Assembly: GCA_946221915.1 (NCBI GenBank)
Contig: CAMIKG010000045.1
Location: 1-39,408, forward strand
Source of the DNA: an uncultured Erwinia sp.
GTDB taxonomy: Bacteria; Pseudomonadota; Gammaproteobacteria; Enterobacterales; Enterobacteriaceae
DNA: 39,408 nucleotides
Direction of reading: 5' to 3'
Shown here: piece after piece, positions 16,386 through 28,791 of the stretch
How the letters are laid out: every line of letters starts with the position of its first letter
Numbering within the stretch: position 1 is the first letter of the stretch
Made by a program: the position numbers and the translations under genes
The notes under the pieces: generated by a model
Seen by the model: the letters and a program-made list of their open reading frames with translations, nothing else
Database searches by the model: none
Told to the model about the DNA's origin: nothing

Positions 16386-19300
16386 TTATTCGTCGTCGCT
16401 GCCACCGAGGCCTGCGTTCAGCAGTTCTGCCAGGCTGGCGGAAGCTTCATCCGCAGTCACCTGAGGTGCTGCAGGAACTTCACCCGCCTGACGGCGACGC
16501 ATACGATCCTGATGATACGCATAGCCGGTACCGGCTGGGATCAGACGACCCACGATGACGTTCTCTTTCAGACCGCGCAGTTCGTCACGTTTACCTGCAA
16601 CTGCGGCTTCGGTCAGGACACGCGTGGTCTCCTGGAACGATGCAGCAGAGATAAACGATTCGGTTGCCAGAGATGCCTTGGTGATACCCAGCAGGTCACG
16701 GGCAAAGGTTGCACCGATCTTGCCGTTGGCTTCCAGGTCGCGGTTAGCAATTTTAACGCGCGAGAATTCAACCTGCTCACCATCCAGGAACTCAGAGCTG
16801 CCGGCGTTTTCGATGGTTGCTTTACGCAGCATCTGACGCACGATAACTTCGATGTGCTTATCGTTAATCTTAACGCCCTGCAGGCGGTAAACTTCCTGCA
16901 CTTCGTTAGTGATGTAACGGGTCACAGCATGCACGCCACGCAGACGCAGAATGTCATGCGGAGACTCTGGACCATCGGATACCACGTCACCACGTTCTAC
17001 GCGCTCACCTTCGAACACGTTGAGCTGACGCCATTTCGGAATCATCTCTTCGTACGGATCACTGCCATCGATCGGCGTGATCACCAGGCGGCGTTTACCT
17101 TTGGTCTCTTTACCGAAGGAGATAATACCGCTGATCTCAGCCAGGATTGCCGGCTCTTTCGGACGACGTGCTTCGAACAGATCCGCAACGCGTGGCAGAC
17201 CACCGGTAATATCCTTGGTACCGCCAGATTCCTGTGGAACACGCGACAGCGTGTCACCGGAGCTGATCTGCACGCCATCTTCCAGCTGTACGATCGCTTT
17301 ACCTGGCAGGAAGTACTGTGCTGGCATATCAGAACCAGGGATCAGTACATCATCACCGTTAGCATCAACGATTTTCAGCGCCGGACGCAGGTCTTTACCA
17401 CCGGTAGTACGTTCTGCACTGTCCAGAACCACCAGCGAGGACAGACCGGTTAATTCGTCAGTCTGACGAGTAATGGTCTGGCCATCGATCATATCCACGA
17501 AACGAACGAAACCGCTCACTTCGGTGATAACTGGCATGGTATGCGGATCCCAGTTCGCCACGGTTTCGCCCGCTGCAACCTGCTCACCATCACCTTTCGC
17601 CATGGTCGCACCGTAAGGAACTTTATAGCTCTCTTTGGTACGGCCGAATTCGTCGATCATTTTCAGTTCAACGTTACGCGAGGTGATCACCAGCTTACCA
17701 GCGGAGTTCGTTACCGACTTGGCGTTGGTCAGCTTGATAGTACCTTTGTTCTTCACCTGAATGCTGGATTCGGCTGCCGCACGCGATGCCGCACCACCGA
17801 TGTGGAACGTACGCATGGTCAGCTGAGTACCCGGCTCACCGATGGACTGTGCGGCGATAACACCGATAGCTTCACCTTTGTTAATCAGGTGGCCACGAGC
17901 CAGATCGCGTCCATAACAGTGGGCGCACACACCGAAGTCGGTTTCACAACCTACTACGGAACGCACTTTCAGGCTGTCGACAGAGTGCTCTTCCAGCAGG
18001 TCACACTGCTGTTCGTGCAGCAGGGTGTTGCGTGGCAGCAGAATGTCTGCAGTGCCTGGCTTCAGTACGTCTTCCGCGGTAACACGGCCGAGTACACGCT
18101 CACGCAGTGGTTCTTTAACGTCGCCACCTTCGATGACCGGAGTCATCAGGATGCCTTCGTGCGTCCCACAGTCGTCTTCGGTCACAACCAGATCCTGCGC
18201 AACGTCAACCAGACGACGCGTCAGATAACCGGAGTTTGCGGTTTTCAGTGCTGTATCCGCCAAACCTTTACGCGCACCGTGGGTGGAGATGAAGTACTGG
18301 AGTACGTTCAGACCTTCACGGAAGTTCGCGGTGATTGGCGTTTCGATGATCGAACCATCTGGTTTCGCCATCAGACCACGCATACCTGCCAGCTGACGAA
18401 TCTGTGCTGCAGAACCACGCGCACCGGAGTCGGCCATCATAAAGATGCTGTTGAAGGAGACCTGACGCTCTTCTTCACCGTCACGGTTAATCACAACTTC
18501 CGTTGAAAGGTTTTCCATCATCGCCTTAGCAACACGTTCGTTTGCTGCGGCCCAGATATCGATAACCTTGTTATAACGTTCGCCAGCGGTGACCAGACCA
18601 GACTGGAACTGCTCCTGAATCTCAGCAACTTCCGCTTCCGCTTCGCTGATGATTTCCAGTTTCTTCGCCGGGATCACCATGTCGTCGATACCAACAGACG
18701 CACCTGAACGGGCTGCGTAAGCAAAACCGGTGTACATGGTCTGGTCAGCAAAGATAACGGTCGGCTTCAGTCCCAGAATGCGGTAACAGGTGTTCAGCAT
18801 TTTGGAGATCGCTTTCTTGCCCAGCGCCTGGTTGACGATGGAGAAAGGCAGACCTTTTGGCACGATCATCCACAGGATGGCGCGACCAATGGTCGTATCG
18901 ATCAGGCTGGTTTTCGCGCTCCACTCGCCCTGCTCGTTTTTCTCGTGCTCAGTAATACGCACTTTTACGCGAGCGTGCAGTGAAGCCAGGCCAGCACGGT
19001 AGATGCGCTCGGCTTCTTTCGGGCCGGTCAGCACCATGCCTTCGCCTTTGGCGTTAACACAGTCACGGGTCATGTAGTACAGACCCAGTACAACGTCCTG
19101 AGAAGGAACGATGATTGGCTCACCGTTCGCAGGCGACAGGATGTTGTTGGTAGACATCATCAGCGCACGCGCTTCCAGCTGGGCTTCCAGCGTCAGCGGT
19201 ACGTGTACTGCCATCTGGTCACCATCGAAGTCGGCGTTATAGGCCGCACAAACCAGCGGGTGCAGCTGGATCGCTTTACCTTCGATCAGTACTGGTTCGA

Positions 19301-20609
19301 ACGCCTGAATACCCAGACGGTGCAGGGTTGGCGCACGGTTCAGCAGTACCGGGTGTTCGCGGATCACTTCATCCAGGATATCCCAGACGACAGCTTCTTC
19401 ACGCTCAACCATTTTCTTGGCAGCTTTAATGGTGGTCGCAAGGCCACGCAGCTCCAGTTTGCCGTAGATGAATGGCTTGAACAGCTCCAGCGCCATTTTC
19501 TTCGGCAGACCGCACTGATGCAGGCGCAGGTATGGACCTACGGTAATGACGGAACGACCAGAGTAGTCGACGCGTTTACCCAGCAGGTTCTGACGGAAAC
19601 GACCCTGCTTACCTTTAATCATGTCAGCCAGTGATTTCAGCGGACGCTTGTTAGAGCCAGTGATCGCACGACCGCGACGGCCGTTATCCAGCAGCGCATC
19701 AACCGCTTCCTGCAGCATACGTTTTTCGTTACGTACGATGATATCTGGCGCAGCCAGATCCAGCAGGCGCTTCAGACGGTTGTTACGGTTGATCACGCGA
19801 CGATACAGATCGTTCAGATCCGACGTGGCGAAACGACCACCATCCAGTGGAACCAGCGGACGCAGATCTGGCGGCAGTACCGGCAGCACGGTCAGGATCA
19901 TCCACTCTGGCTTGTTGCCAGACTGTACGAACGCTTCCAGCAGCTTGATACGCTTGGTCAGTTTCTTACGCTTGGTTTCAGAGTTGGTTTCGTTCAGCTC
20001 TTCGCGCAGCTGCTCGCACTCCTGCTCCAGATCCATGTTTTTCAACAGAGCCTGGATAGCCTCGGCGCCCATCTTCGCATCGAATTCGTCGCCAAACTCT
20101 TCCAGCGCATCCAGATACTGCTCTTCAGTCAGGATCTGACGCTTTTCGAGGTTGGTCATGCCGCCTTCAACAACGACATAAGATTCAAAGTACAGCACGC
20201 GTTCGATATCACGCAGTGGCATATCCAGCAGCAAACCGATGCGCGATGGCAGCGATTTCAGGAACCAGATGTGCGCAGTGGGTGATGCCAGCTCAATGTG
20301 ACCCATGCGCTCACGGCGAACTTTGGTCTGTGTAACTTCAACGCCACACTTCTCACAGATCACACCGCGATGCTTCAGGCGCTTGTACTTACCGCACAGG
20401 CACTCATAGTCTTTTACTGGCCCGAAAATACGCGCACAGAACAGACCGTCACGCTCAGGCTTGAACGTACGGTAGTTAATGGTTTCCGGCTTTTTAACTT
20501 CACCGAAAGACCAGGAACGGATCATGTCTGGCGAAGCCAGAGCAATTTTGATCGCATCAAACTCTTCGGTCTTAGTTTGCGCTTTCAGAAACTTTAGTAA
20601 GTCTTTCAC
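16386..20609 (-). CDS. rpoC: DNA-directed RNA polymerase beta' subunit
   Basis: RpoC supplies the catalytic metal site, bridge helix and trigger loop of RNA polymerase. The 1407-residue length equals E. coli RpoC. The NADFDGDQMAVH motif holds the three Mg-chelating aspartates. The first zinc site is in CLCGKYKRLKHRG-CEKC near residues 70-88; the second is formed by the Cys in DDCGTHEG and by the Cys residues of VGCETDFGVCAHC. The gene lies 82 bp after rpoB and is co-transcribed with it. Confidence 0.99.
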   Translation of the reverse strand: MKDLLKFLKAQTKTEEFDAIKIALASPDMIRSWSFGEVKKPETINYRTFKPERDGLFCARIFGPVKDYECLCGKYKRLKHRGVICEKCGVEVTQTKVRRERMGHIELASPTAHIWFLKSLPSRIGLLLDMPLRDIERVLYFESYVVVEGGMTNLEKRQILTEEQYLDALEEFGDEFDAKMGAEAIQALLKNMDLEQECEQLREELNETNSETKRKKLTKRIKLLEAFVQSGNKPEWMILTVLPVLPPDLRPLVPLDGGRFATSDLNDLYRRVINRNNRLKRLLDLAAPDIIVRNEKRMLQEAVDALLDNGRRGRAITGSNKRPLKSLADMIKGKQGRFRQNLLGKRVDYSGRSVITVGPYLRLHQCGLPKKMALELFKPFIYGKLELRGLATTIKAAKKMVEREEAVVWDILDEVIREHPVLLNRAPTLHRLGIQAFEPVLIEGKAIQLHPLVCAAYNADFDGDQMAVHVPLTLEAQLEARALMMSTNNILSPANGEPIIVPSQDVVLGLYYMTRDCVNAKGEGMVLTGPKEAERIYRAGLASLHARVKVRITEHEKNEQGEWSAKTSLIDTTIGRAILWMIVPKGLPFSIVNQALGKKAISKMLNTCYRILGLKPTVIFADQTMYTGFAYAARSGASVGIDDMVIPAKKLEIISEAEAEVAEIQEQFQSGLVTAGERYNKVIDIWAAANERVAKAMMENLSTEVVINRDGEEERQVSFNSIFMMADSGARGSAAQIRQLAGMRGLMAKPDGSIIETPITANFREGLNVLQYFISTHGARKGLADTALKTANSGYLTRRLVDVAQDLVVTEDDCGTHEGILMTPVIEGGDVKEPLRERVLGRVTAEDVLKPGTADILLPRNTLLHEQQCDLLEEHSVDSLKVRSVVGCETDFGVCAHCYGRDLARGHLINKGEAIGVIAAQSIGEPGTQLTMRTFHIGGAASRAAAESSIQVKNKGTIKLTNAKSVTNSAGKLVITSRNVELKMIDEFGRTKESYKVPYGATMAKGDGEQVAAGETVANWDPHTMPVITEVSGFVRFVDMIDGQTITRQTDELTGLSSLVVLDSAERTTGGKDLRPALKIVDANGDDVLIPGSDMPAQYFLPGKAIVQLEDGVQISSGDTLSRVPQESGGTKDITGGLPRVADLFEARRPKEPAILAEISGIISFGKETKGKRRLVITPIDGSDPYEEMIPKWRQLNVFEGERVERGDVVSDGPESPHDILRLRGVHAVTRYITNEVQEVYRLQGVKINDKHIEVIVRQMLRKATIENAGSSEFLDGEQVEFSRVKIANRDLEANGKIGATFARDLLGITKASLATESFISAASFQETTRVLTEAAVAGKRDELRGLKENVIVGRLIPAGTGYAYHQDRMRRRQAGEVPAAPQVTADEASASLAELLNAGLGGSDDE

Positions 20610-20691
20610 GGATTAGCTCCCGTCGGAGTGAGACTTCTCAAGGCAACCCGGAGTGACCCGGGTGCCCTGTAACCAGTACAAATTCGAGTGC

Positions 20692-24720
<4,029 letters not shown>

Positions 24721-24976
24721 AGGGTTCCTCAGCTCGCTGATCAGTGACCCACTCTGTCCGTCCTGGAGGACAGTTCATGCAACACTATTTTACTTTTCGG
24801 TGAGTAAGGGGATTACCCGCCGCAATACATCTTTCTATCACTCTTAAATCATTTCATTGCTCTTGTCAGGACAGGGAGTCCGGCAGGGAAGCAGTATATT
24901 AAGTCGTCGATAGAAAAAGATATTGAAGAACATCAATGGCTAAACAGTGTGAAACCCCATTGAGGTTCTTTAGCGC
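24721..24976 (-). promoter_or_regulatory. rplL-rpoB spacer / rpoB leader
   Basis: No gene lies here. In E. coli this spacer holds an RNase III processing site. A short stem, CTGTCC (24754-24759) with GGACAG (24768-24773), lies about 35-65 nt before the rpoB start. I could not assign the RNase III duplex base by base. Confidence 0.45.
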
Positions 24977-25007
24977 AAAAAGGCTGGTGACCAAAAAGCC
25001 ACCAGCC
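24977..25007 (-). terminator. rpoBC attenuator (partial terminator after rplL)
   Basis: On the minus strand GGCTGGTG pairs with CACCAGCC across a 10-nt loop and is followed by T5, forming an attenuator between rplL and rpoB. The hairpin closely resembles the E. coli rpoBC attenuator, which lets only part of the rplJL transcripts continue into rpoBC. Confidence 0.88.
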
Positions 25008-25046
25008 ACCGGTCTGACTACTCAGACCGCAACCTGAAAGGTTGTC

Positions 25047-25412
25047 TTATTTGACTTCAACTTCAGCGCCAGCTTCTTTCAGAGCAGCTTCCAGAGCGGC
25101 TGCGTCATCTTTGCTGATGCCTTCTTTGATTGCAGCTGGAGCAGCTTCAACCAGGTCTTTTGCTTCTTTCAGACCCAGGCCAGTTGCGCCACGAACAGCT
25201 TTGATTACTGCAACTTTGTTGGCGCCAGCAGCTTTCAGGATAACGTCGAATTCAGTTTTCTCTTCAGCAGCTTCAGCTGGGCCAGCAGCAACAGCTACAG
25301 CAGCAGCAGCAGAAACACCGAATTTCTCTTCCATTGCAGCGATCAGTTCAACAACTTCCATTACAGACAGAGCTGCAACCGCTTCAATGATTTGGTCTTT
25401 AGTAATTGACAT
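25047..25412 (-). CDS. rplL: 50S ribosomal protein L7/L12
   Basis: L7/L12 is the multicopy stalk protein that recruits translation GTPases. It has 121 residues: an N-terminal dimerisation region (about 1-35), an Ala/Gly-rich hinge (AAAVAVAAGPAEAAEEKTEF) and the C-terminal domain with GLGLKEAKDLVE. It lies 66 bp after rplJ; L10 and L7/L12 form the stalk complex. Confidence 0.98.
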   Translation of the reverse strand: MSITKDQIIEAVAALSVMEVVELIAAMEEKFGVSAAAAVAVAAGPAEAAEEKTEFDVILKAAGANKVAVIKAVRGATGLGLKEAKDLVEAAPAAIKEGISKDDAAALEAALKEAGAEVEVK

Positions 25413-25478
25413 AATAATTGTTCCTAAGAATCAGAAAAAGTTTATACGTAAGCAAGTGCGCAAGAAAAGAAAGTGCGA

Positions 25479-25976
25479 TTAAGCAGCTTCTTTCGCATCG
25501 CGTACAGCAGCCAGAGTGCGAACCAGTTTGCCGGCAGCGGCTTCTTTCATGGTTGCCATCAGGCGTGCGATTGCTTCATCGTAAGTAGGCAGGGTTGCCA
25601 GGCGGTCAATGTTAGACGCCGTGATCAACTCACCTTCAAAGGCCGCAGCTTTAACCTCGAATTTTGCATTCGCTTTCGCGAACTCTTTGAACAGACGAGC
25701 AGCAGCGCCCGGGTGTTCCATAGAGTATGCAATCAGGGTTGGACCAACAAACGTGTCTTTCAGGCACTCGAACTGAGTACCTTCAACGACGCGGCGCAGC
25801 AGGGTGTTACGAACAACACGCATGTAAACGCCAGCTTCACGACCTGCTTTACGCAGTTCGGTCATTTTATCTACGGTAACGCCACGGGAATCCGCAACTA
25901 CCGCAGACAGCGCGCCTTTGGCTACTTCGCTGACTTCAGCAACAATCGCTTGTTTGTCTTGAAGATTTATTGCCAT
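25479..25976 (-). CDS. rplJ: 50S ribosomal protein L10
   Basis: L10 anchors L7/L12 to the ribosome and, in complex with it, represses its own translation. The 165-residue protein begins MAINLQDKQAIVAEV; the ATG at 25976 follows a clear CAGGAG Shine-Dalgarno. An in-frame extension upstream falls in the conserved leader and is rejected. Confidence 0.97.
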   Translation of the reverse strand: MAINLQDKQAIVAEVSEVAKGALSAVVADSRGVTVDKMTELRKAGREAGVYMRVVRNTLLRRVVEGTQFECLKDTFVGPTLIAYSMEHPGAAARLFKEFAKANAKFEVKAAAFEGELITASNIDRLATLPTYDEAIARLMATMKEAAAGKLVRTLAAVRDAKEAA

Positions 25977-26160
25977 TAGCTTTTGCTCCTGGATTTTTGA
26001 TCGGGGATGAATTTCCCCGAAACTCACTTCACTTACCCACGTTGCCGGAGGCAAGCGCTATAACACGGTGAGCAGAATCCAGATAAGAAATATTTCTTCA
26101 GGTTCTGTCACCGTCTACGCAGGACATTAAGTTTCTTGCGAAACACCTGCGGTCTTGGAC
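25977..26160 (-). ncRNA. L10 (rplJ) leader, r-protein autoregulatory RNA
   Basis: The leader keeps the segment TTAATGTCCTGCGTAGACGG and other stretches recognisable from the E. coli rplJ leader, and has GGGGA and TCCCC arms near the Shine-Dalgarno. It is the known target of the L10-(L12)4 complex. Boundaries are approximate. Confidence 0.75.
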
Positions 26161-26200
26161 GGAGGCCTGGATAAGGCCAGGCTCCCAACCGAAAATTCTG

Positions 26201-26250
26201 GTTAATCGTCACGAGTGACTTGATTAACGGGTTCTGTTTATTAACAGAAC
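26201..26250 (-). repeat. Two adjacent hairpins upstream of the L10 leader
   Basis: GTTAATC-GTCAC pairs with GTGAC-(TT)-GATTAAC (26201-26228). GTTCTGTT and AACAGAAC (26231-26250) form a second perfect 8-bp stem with loop TATT. Both fall in the 5' end of the predicted rplJ transcript. Neither has a U tract on the minus strand. Confidence 0.6.
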
Positions 26251-26262
26251 AACGGGCGTAAG

Positions 26263-26291
26263 ATTCTAGACGAATCCTGCGCCCGCGTAAA
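26263..26291 (-). promoter_or_regulatory. rplJ promoter (PL10)
   Basis: On the minus strand TTTACG (complement of 26286-26291), a 17-bp spacer and TAGAAT (complement of 26263-26268) form a good sigma-70 promoter. The -35 box lies just after the rplA stop, where the internal promoter of the rplKAJL-rpoBC cluster is known in E. coli. Confidence 0.8.
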
Positions 26292-26299
26292 GCAACGAA

Positions 26300-27004
26300 T
26301 TAGTTCGCTGCTGCGTTCAGACCAGCCTGATCAACAGCTACGCCAGCGCCCATGGTGGTGGACAGGCTAACTTTCTTGATGTAAACGCCTTTCGCCTGAG
26401 AAGGTTTTGCTTTTTTCAGCGCAACCAGCAGAGATTCCAGGTTTTCTTTCAGCTTGTCTGCATCGAAATCAACCTTACCAATTGTGGTATGGATGATGCC
26501 GTTTTTGTCGTTACGGTAACGAACCTGACCCGCTTTCGCGTTTTTAACCGCTTCAGCAACGTTAGGTGTTACAGTACCCACTTTCGGGTTTGGCATCAGA
26601 CCACGTGGGCCCAGAACCTGACCCAGCTGGCCAACAACGCGCATTGCATCTGGAGATGCGATAACAACGTCAAAGTTCATTTCGCCTTTTTTGATCTGCT
26701 CAGCCAGATCTTCCATACCTACCAGCTCTGCGCCAGCAGCTTTAGCTGCTTCAGCGTTTGCGCCCTGGGTAAATACGGCAACGCGAACGGAACGGCCAGT
26801 ACCGTGTGGCAGTACAGTTGCACCACGCACGTTCTGGTCAGATTTACGAGCATCGATGCCCAGGTTTACAGCTACGTCAACGCTTTCAACGAACTTAGCA
26901 GTAGCCAGTTCTTTAAGCAGAGCAACAGCTTCGTTGATGTCGTACTGTTTAGTTGCATCAACTTTGTCACGGATAACGCTCATGCGCTTGGTCAGCTTAG
27001 CCAT
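26300..27004 (-). CDS. rplA: 50S ribosomal protein L1
   Basis: L1 binds 23S rRNA at the E-site stalk and represses its own operon through its mRNA. The 234 residues include the family signature near MPNPKVGTVTPNV and the C-terminal VSLSTTMGAG. It starts 3 bp after the rplK stop. The 323-bp gap that follows holds the rplJ promoter and leader. Confidence 0.98.
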   Translation of the reverse strand: MAKLTKRMSVIRDKVDATKQYDINEAVALLKELATAKFVESVDVAVNLGIDARKSDQNVRGATVLPHGTGRSVRVAVFTQGANAEAAKAAGAELVGMEDLAEQIKKGEMNFDVVIASPDAMRVVGQLGQVLGPRGLMPNPKVGTVTPNVAEAVKNAKAGQVRYRNDKNGIIHTTIGKVDFDADKLKENLESLLVALKKAKPSQAKGVYIKKVSLSTTMGAGVAVDQAGLNAAAN

Positions 27005-27007
27005 TTC

Positions 27008-27436
27008 TTAGTCCTCTACTACCAGGCCCATGGAACGAGCAGTACCTTCGATTGAGCGAGTCATCGCTTCAATGTCAGCACCAGTCATGTCTGCAGCTTT
27101 AGTGGTTGCAATTTCACGCACCTGAGCAGCAGTCACTTTACCCACTTTGTCTTTGTTCGGCTTACCGGAACCAGACTTGATACCAGCCGCTTTTTTCAGC
27201 AGAACTGCTGCTGGCGGAGTTTTGGTAACGAAGGTGAAAGAACGGTCAGAGTAAACGGTGATCACAACTGGGGTCGGCAGACCCTTTTCCAGGCTCTCTG
27301 TTTTGGCGTTGAACGCTTTACAGAATTCCATGATGTTAACACCCTGCTGACCCAGAGCTGGACCAACTGGCGGACTTGGGTTAGCCATACCTGCAGCAAC
27401 CTGCAGTTTGACGTAGGCTTGTACTTTCTTAGCCAT
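27008..27436 (-). CDS. rplK: 50S ribosomal protein L11
   Basis: L11 binds the GTPase-associated region of 23S rRNA and is required for RelA activation. The 142-residue product starts MAKKVQAYVKLQ and has the proline-rich NPSPPVGPALGQQGVN motif. The ATG at 27436 is preceded by AGAGGAATTATC; a longer in-frame start upstream lacks family homology. Confidence 0.98.
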   Translation of the reverse strand: MAKKVQAYVKLQVAAGMANPSPPVGPALGQQGVNIMEFCKAFNAKTESLEKGLPTPVVITVYSDRSFTFVTKTPPAAVLLKKAAGIKSGSGKPNKDKVGKVTAAQVREIATTKAADMTGADIEAMTRSIEGTARSMGLVVED

Positions 27437-27514
27437 GATAATTCCTCTATTGGGTATAACGCTTCGACCGAAGCTCCCCGTGTGTGTGTTTGCCGCTGCC
27501 AGAGGCACGCGACA

Positions 27515-27546
27515 ATCTTAATTTCACATGCTGAACCAGCATGCAA
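27515..27546 (-). promoter_or_regulatory. Possible rplK promoter region
   Basis: TAAGAT (complement of 27515-27520) is a plausible -10 box. TTGCAT (complement of 27541-27546) resembles a -35 but the spacer is 20 bp. A perfect 7-bp inverted repeat, CATGCTG-AAC-CAGCATG (27527-27543), occupies the spacer. The position suits the L11 promoter, but the boxes are uncertain. Confidence 0.4.
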
Positions 27547-27548
27547 AA

Positions 27549-27585
27549 ACAAAAGGCGCGAAATTGTATGCCAATTTCGCGCCTT
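27549..27585 (-). terminator. Rho-independent terminator after secE-nusG
   Basis: AAGGCGCGAAATTG (27553-27566) pairs perfectly with CAATTTCGCGCCTT (27572-27585), a 14-bp stem with a 5-nt loop. The minus strand continues with TTGTTTTTG. It separates secE-nusG from rplKAJL. Confidence 0.93.
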
Positions 27586-27629
27586 CCGCAAGCCACTATC
27601 GATCGTTAATTAAGCGACAGTATGCCTGG

Positions 27630-28175
27630 TTAGCCTTTTTCAACCTGACCGAAGTCGAGTTCCACTGGCGTTGCACGGCCAAAGATGGAAACCGATACTT
27701 TCAGGCGGCTTTTTTCGTAATCTACTTCTTCGACCACACCGTTGAAGTCGGCAAACGGACCGTCGTTGACGCGTACCATCTCGCCTGGTTCGAACAGCGT
27801 CTTCGGACGCGGTTTGTCGCCAACCTGCTGCAGACGGTTCATGATCGCATCAACTTCTTTATCGCTGATCGGCGCTGGGCGGTCGGAGGTTCCACCAATG
27901 AAACCCATAACACGCGGAACGCTGCGCACAAGGTGCCAGCTGGCGTCATTCATCACCATCTGTACCAGCACGTAGCCGGGGAAGAATTTACGCTCGCTTT
28001 TACGGCGCTGACCGCCACGGATTTCTACCACTTCTTCGGTAGGCACCATGACATCGCCAAACAACTCTTCCATGTTGTGTAATTTGATATGTTCACGCAG
28101 CGATTGGGCTACGCGACCTTCGAAACCGGAAAACGCCTGTACAACGTACCAGCGTTTTTTTGGAGCTTCAGACAT
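27630..28175 (-). CDS. nusG: Transcription termination/antitermination factor NusG
   Basis: NusG binds RNA polymerase through its N-terminal NGN domain, suppresses pausing, and links polymerase to Rho or S10 through its C-terminal KOW domain. The 181-residue protein has RWYVVQAFSGFEGRVAQSL at the N-terminus and GEMVRVNDGPFADFNGVVEEVD in the KOW region. It begins 1 bp after the secE stop. Confidence 0.98.
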   Translation of the reverse strand: MSEAPKKRWYVVQAFSGFEGRVAQSLREHIKLHNMEELFGDVMVPTEEVVEIRGGQRRKSERKFFPGYVLVQMVMNDASWHLVRSVPRVMGFIGGTSDRPAPISDKEVDAIMNRLQQVGDKPRPKTLFEPGEMVRVNDGPFADFNGVVEEVDYEKSRLKVSVSIFGRATPVELDFGQVEKG

Positions 28176-28176
28176 C

Positions 28177-28560
28177 TCAGAACCTCAGGCCAGTGATAAA
28201 CGATACCAGACGGACCAGAATGCCATCCAGCCCCCACAAAATCAGTGACATCACGGCGGTAACCGCGGCAACGATTAAGGTGGTATGCAGAGTTTCCTGA
28301 CGAGTAGGCCAAATAACTTTACGGACTTCAGTTCTTGCTTCACGAGCAAAAGCCACCGTCGCTTTACCTTTCGTCGTCAGCAATGCGATGCCACCCGCAG
28401 CGGCAATCAGCACAACAACGGCCAGTGCACGCAACGGCAGTGTGATCTCGCGATAGTAGTAGTTACCCACGATTGCCACGATCAGTAAAATGGCAACGAC
28501 TAACCACTTTATCGCTTCCAGGCCGCGACCGCTCCCTTGAGCTTCGGTATTAGTACTCAT
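28177..28560 (-). CDS. secE: Protein translocase subunit SecE
   Basis: SecE clamps SecY in the inner-membrane translocon. The 127-residue form has three predicted membrane segments as in E. coli: two near 18-60 and the essential third near the C-terminus (TLIVAAVTAVMSLILWGLDGILVRLV). The ATG at 28560 starts MSTNTEAQGSGRG, matching the family; an earlier in-frame ATG is not favoured. Confidence 0.97.
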   Translation of the reverse strand: MSTNTEAQGSGRGLEAIKWLVVAILLIVAIVGNYYYREITLPLRALAVVVLIAAAGGIALLTTKGKATVAFAREARTEVRKVIWPTRQETLHTTLIVAAVTAVMSLILWGLDGILVRLVSFITGLRF

Positions 28561-28593
28561 AAACCAACCTGCCACAATAAATCAGAAACTATT

Positions 28594-28614
28594 TTGCCTC
28601 GCATTGCGAGGCAA
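28594..28614 (-). repeat. Perfect 9-bp hairpin in the secE leader
   Basis: TTGCCTCGC-ATT-GCGAGGCAA lies about 34 bp before the secE ATG. On the minus strand it is followed by AAAATAG, so it is not a terminator. It could influence secE-nusG mRNA stability or translation. Confidence 0.6.
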
Positions 28615-28734
28615 CCAAACCGAATTAGGCTTTTTGAGGCGTCACCCGGCATCTCACGCCGTGCTACAGAGCCTGCCTCAGCAATGATTATGGCGGAAAA
28701 TCACTGATGAGCCAGGTTCTATGTTACAGCGTAT

Positions 28735-28757
28735 AAAAAGGGCATCAAATGATGCCC
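28735..28757 (-). terminator. Rho-independent terminator after tuf
   Basis: GGGCATCA and TGATGCCC (28740-28757) form an 8-bp stem with a 2-nt loop, followed on the minus strand by T5. It lies 34 bp after the tuf stop. Confidence 0.92.
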
Positions 28758-28791
28758 TCTTCTTGTGCGTTGCGTCAAATATTATCAGCGA

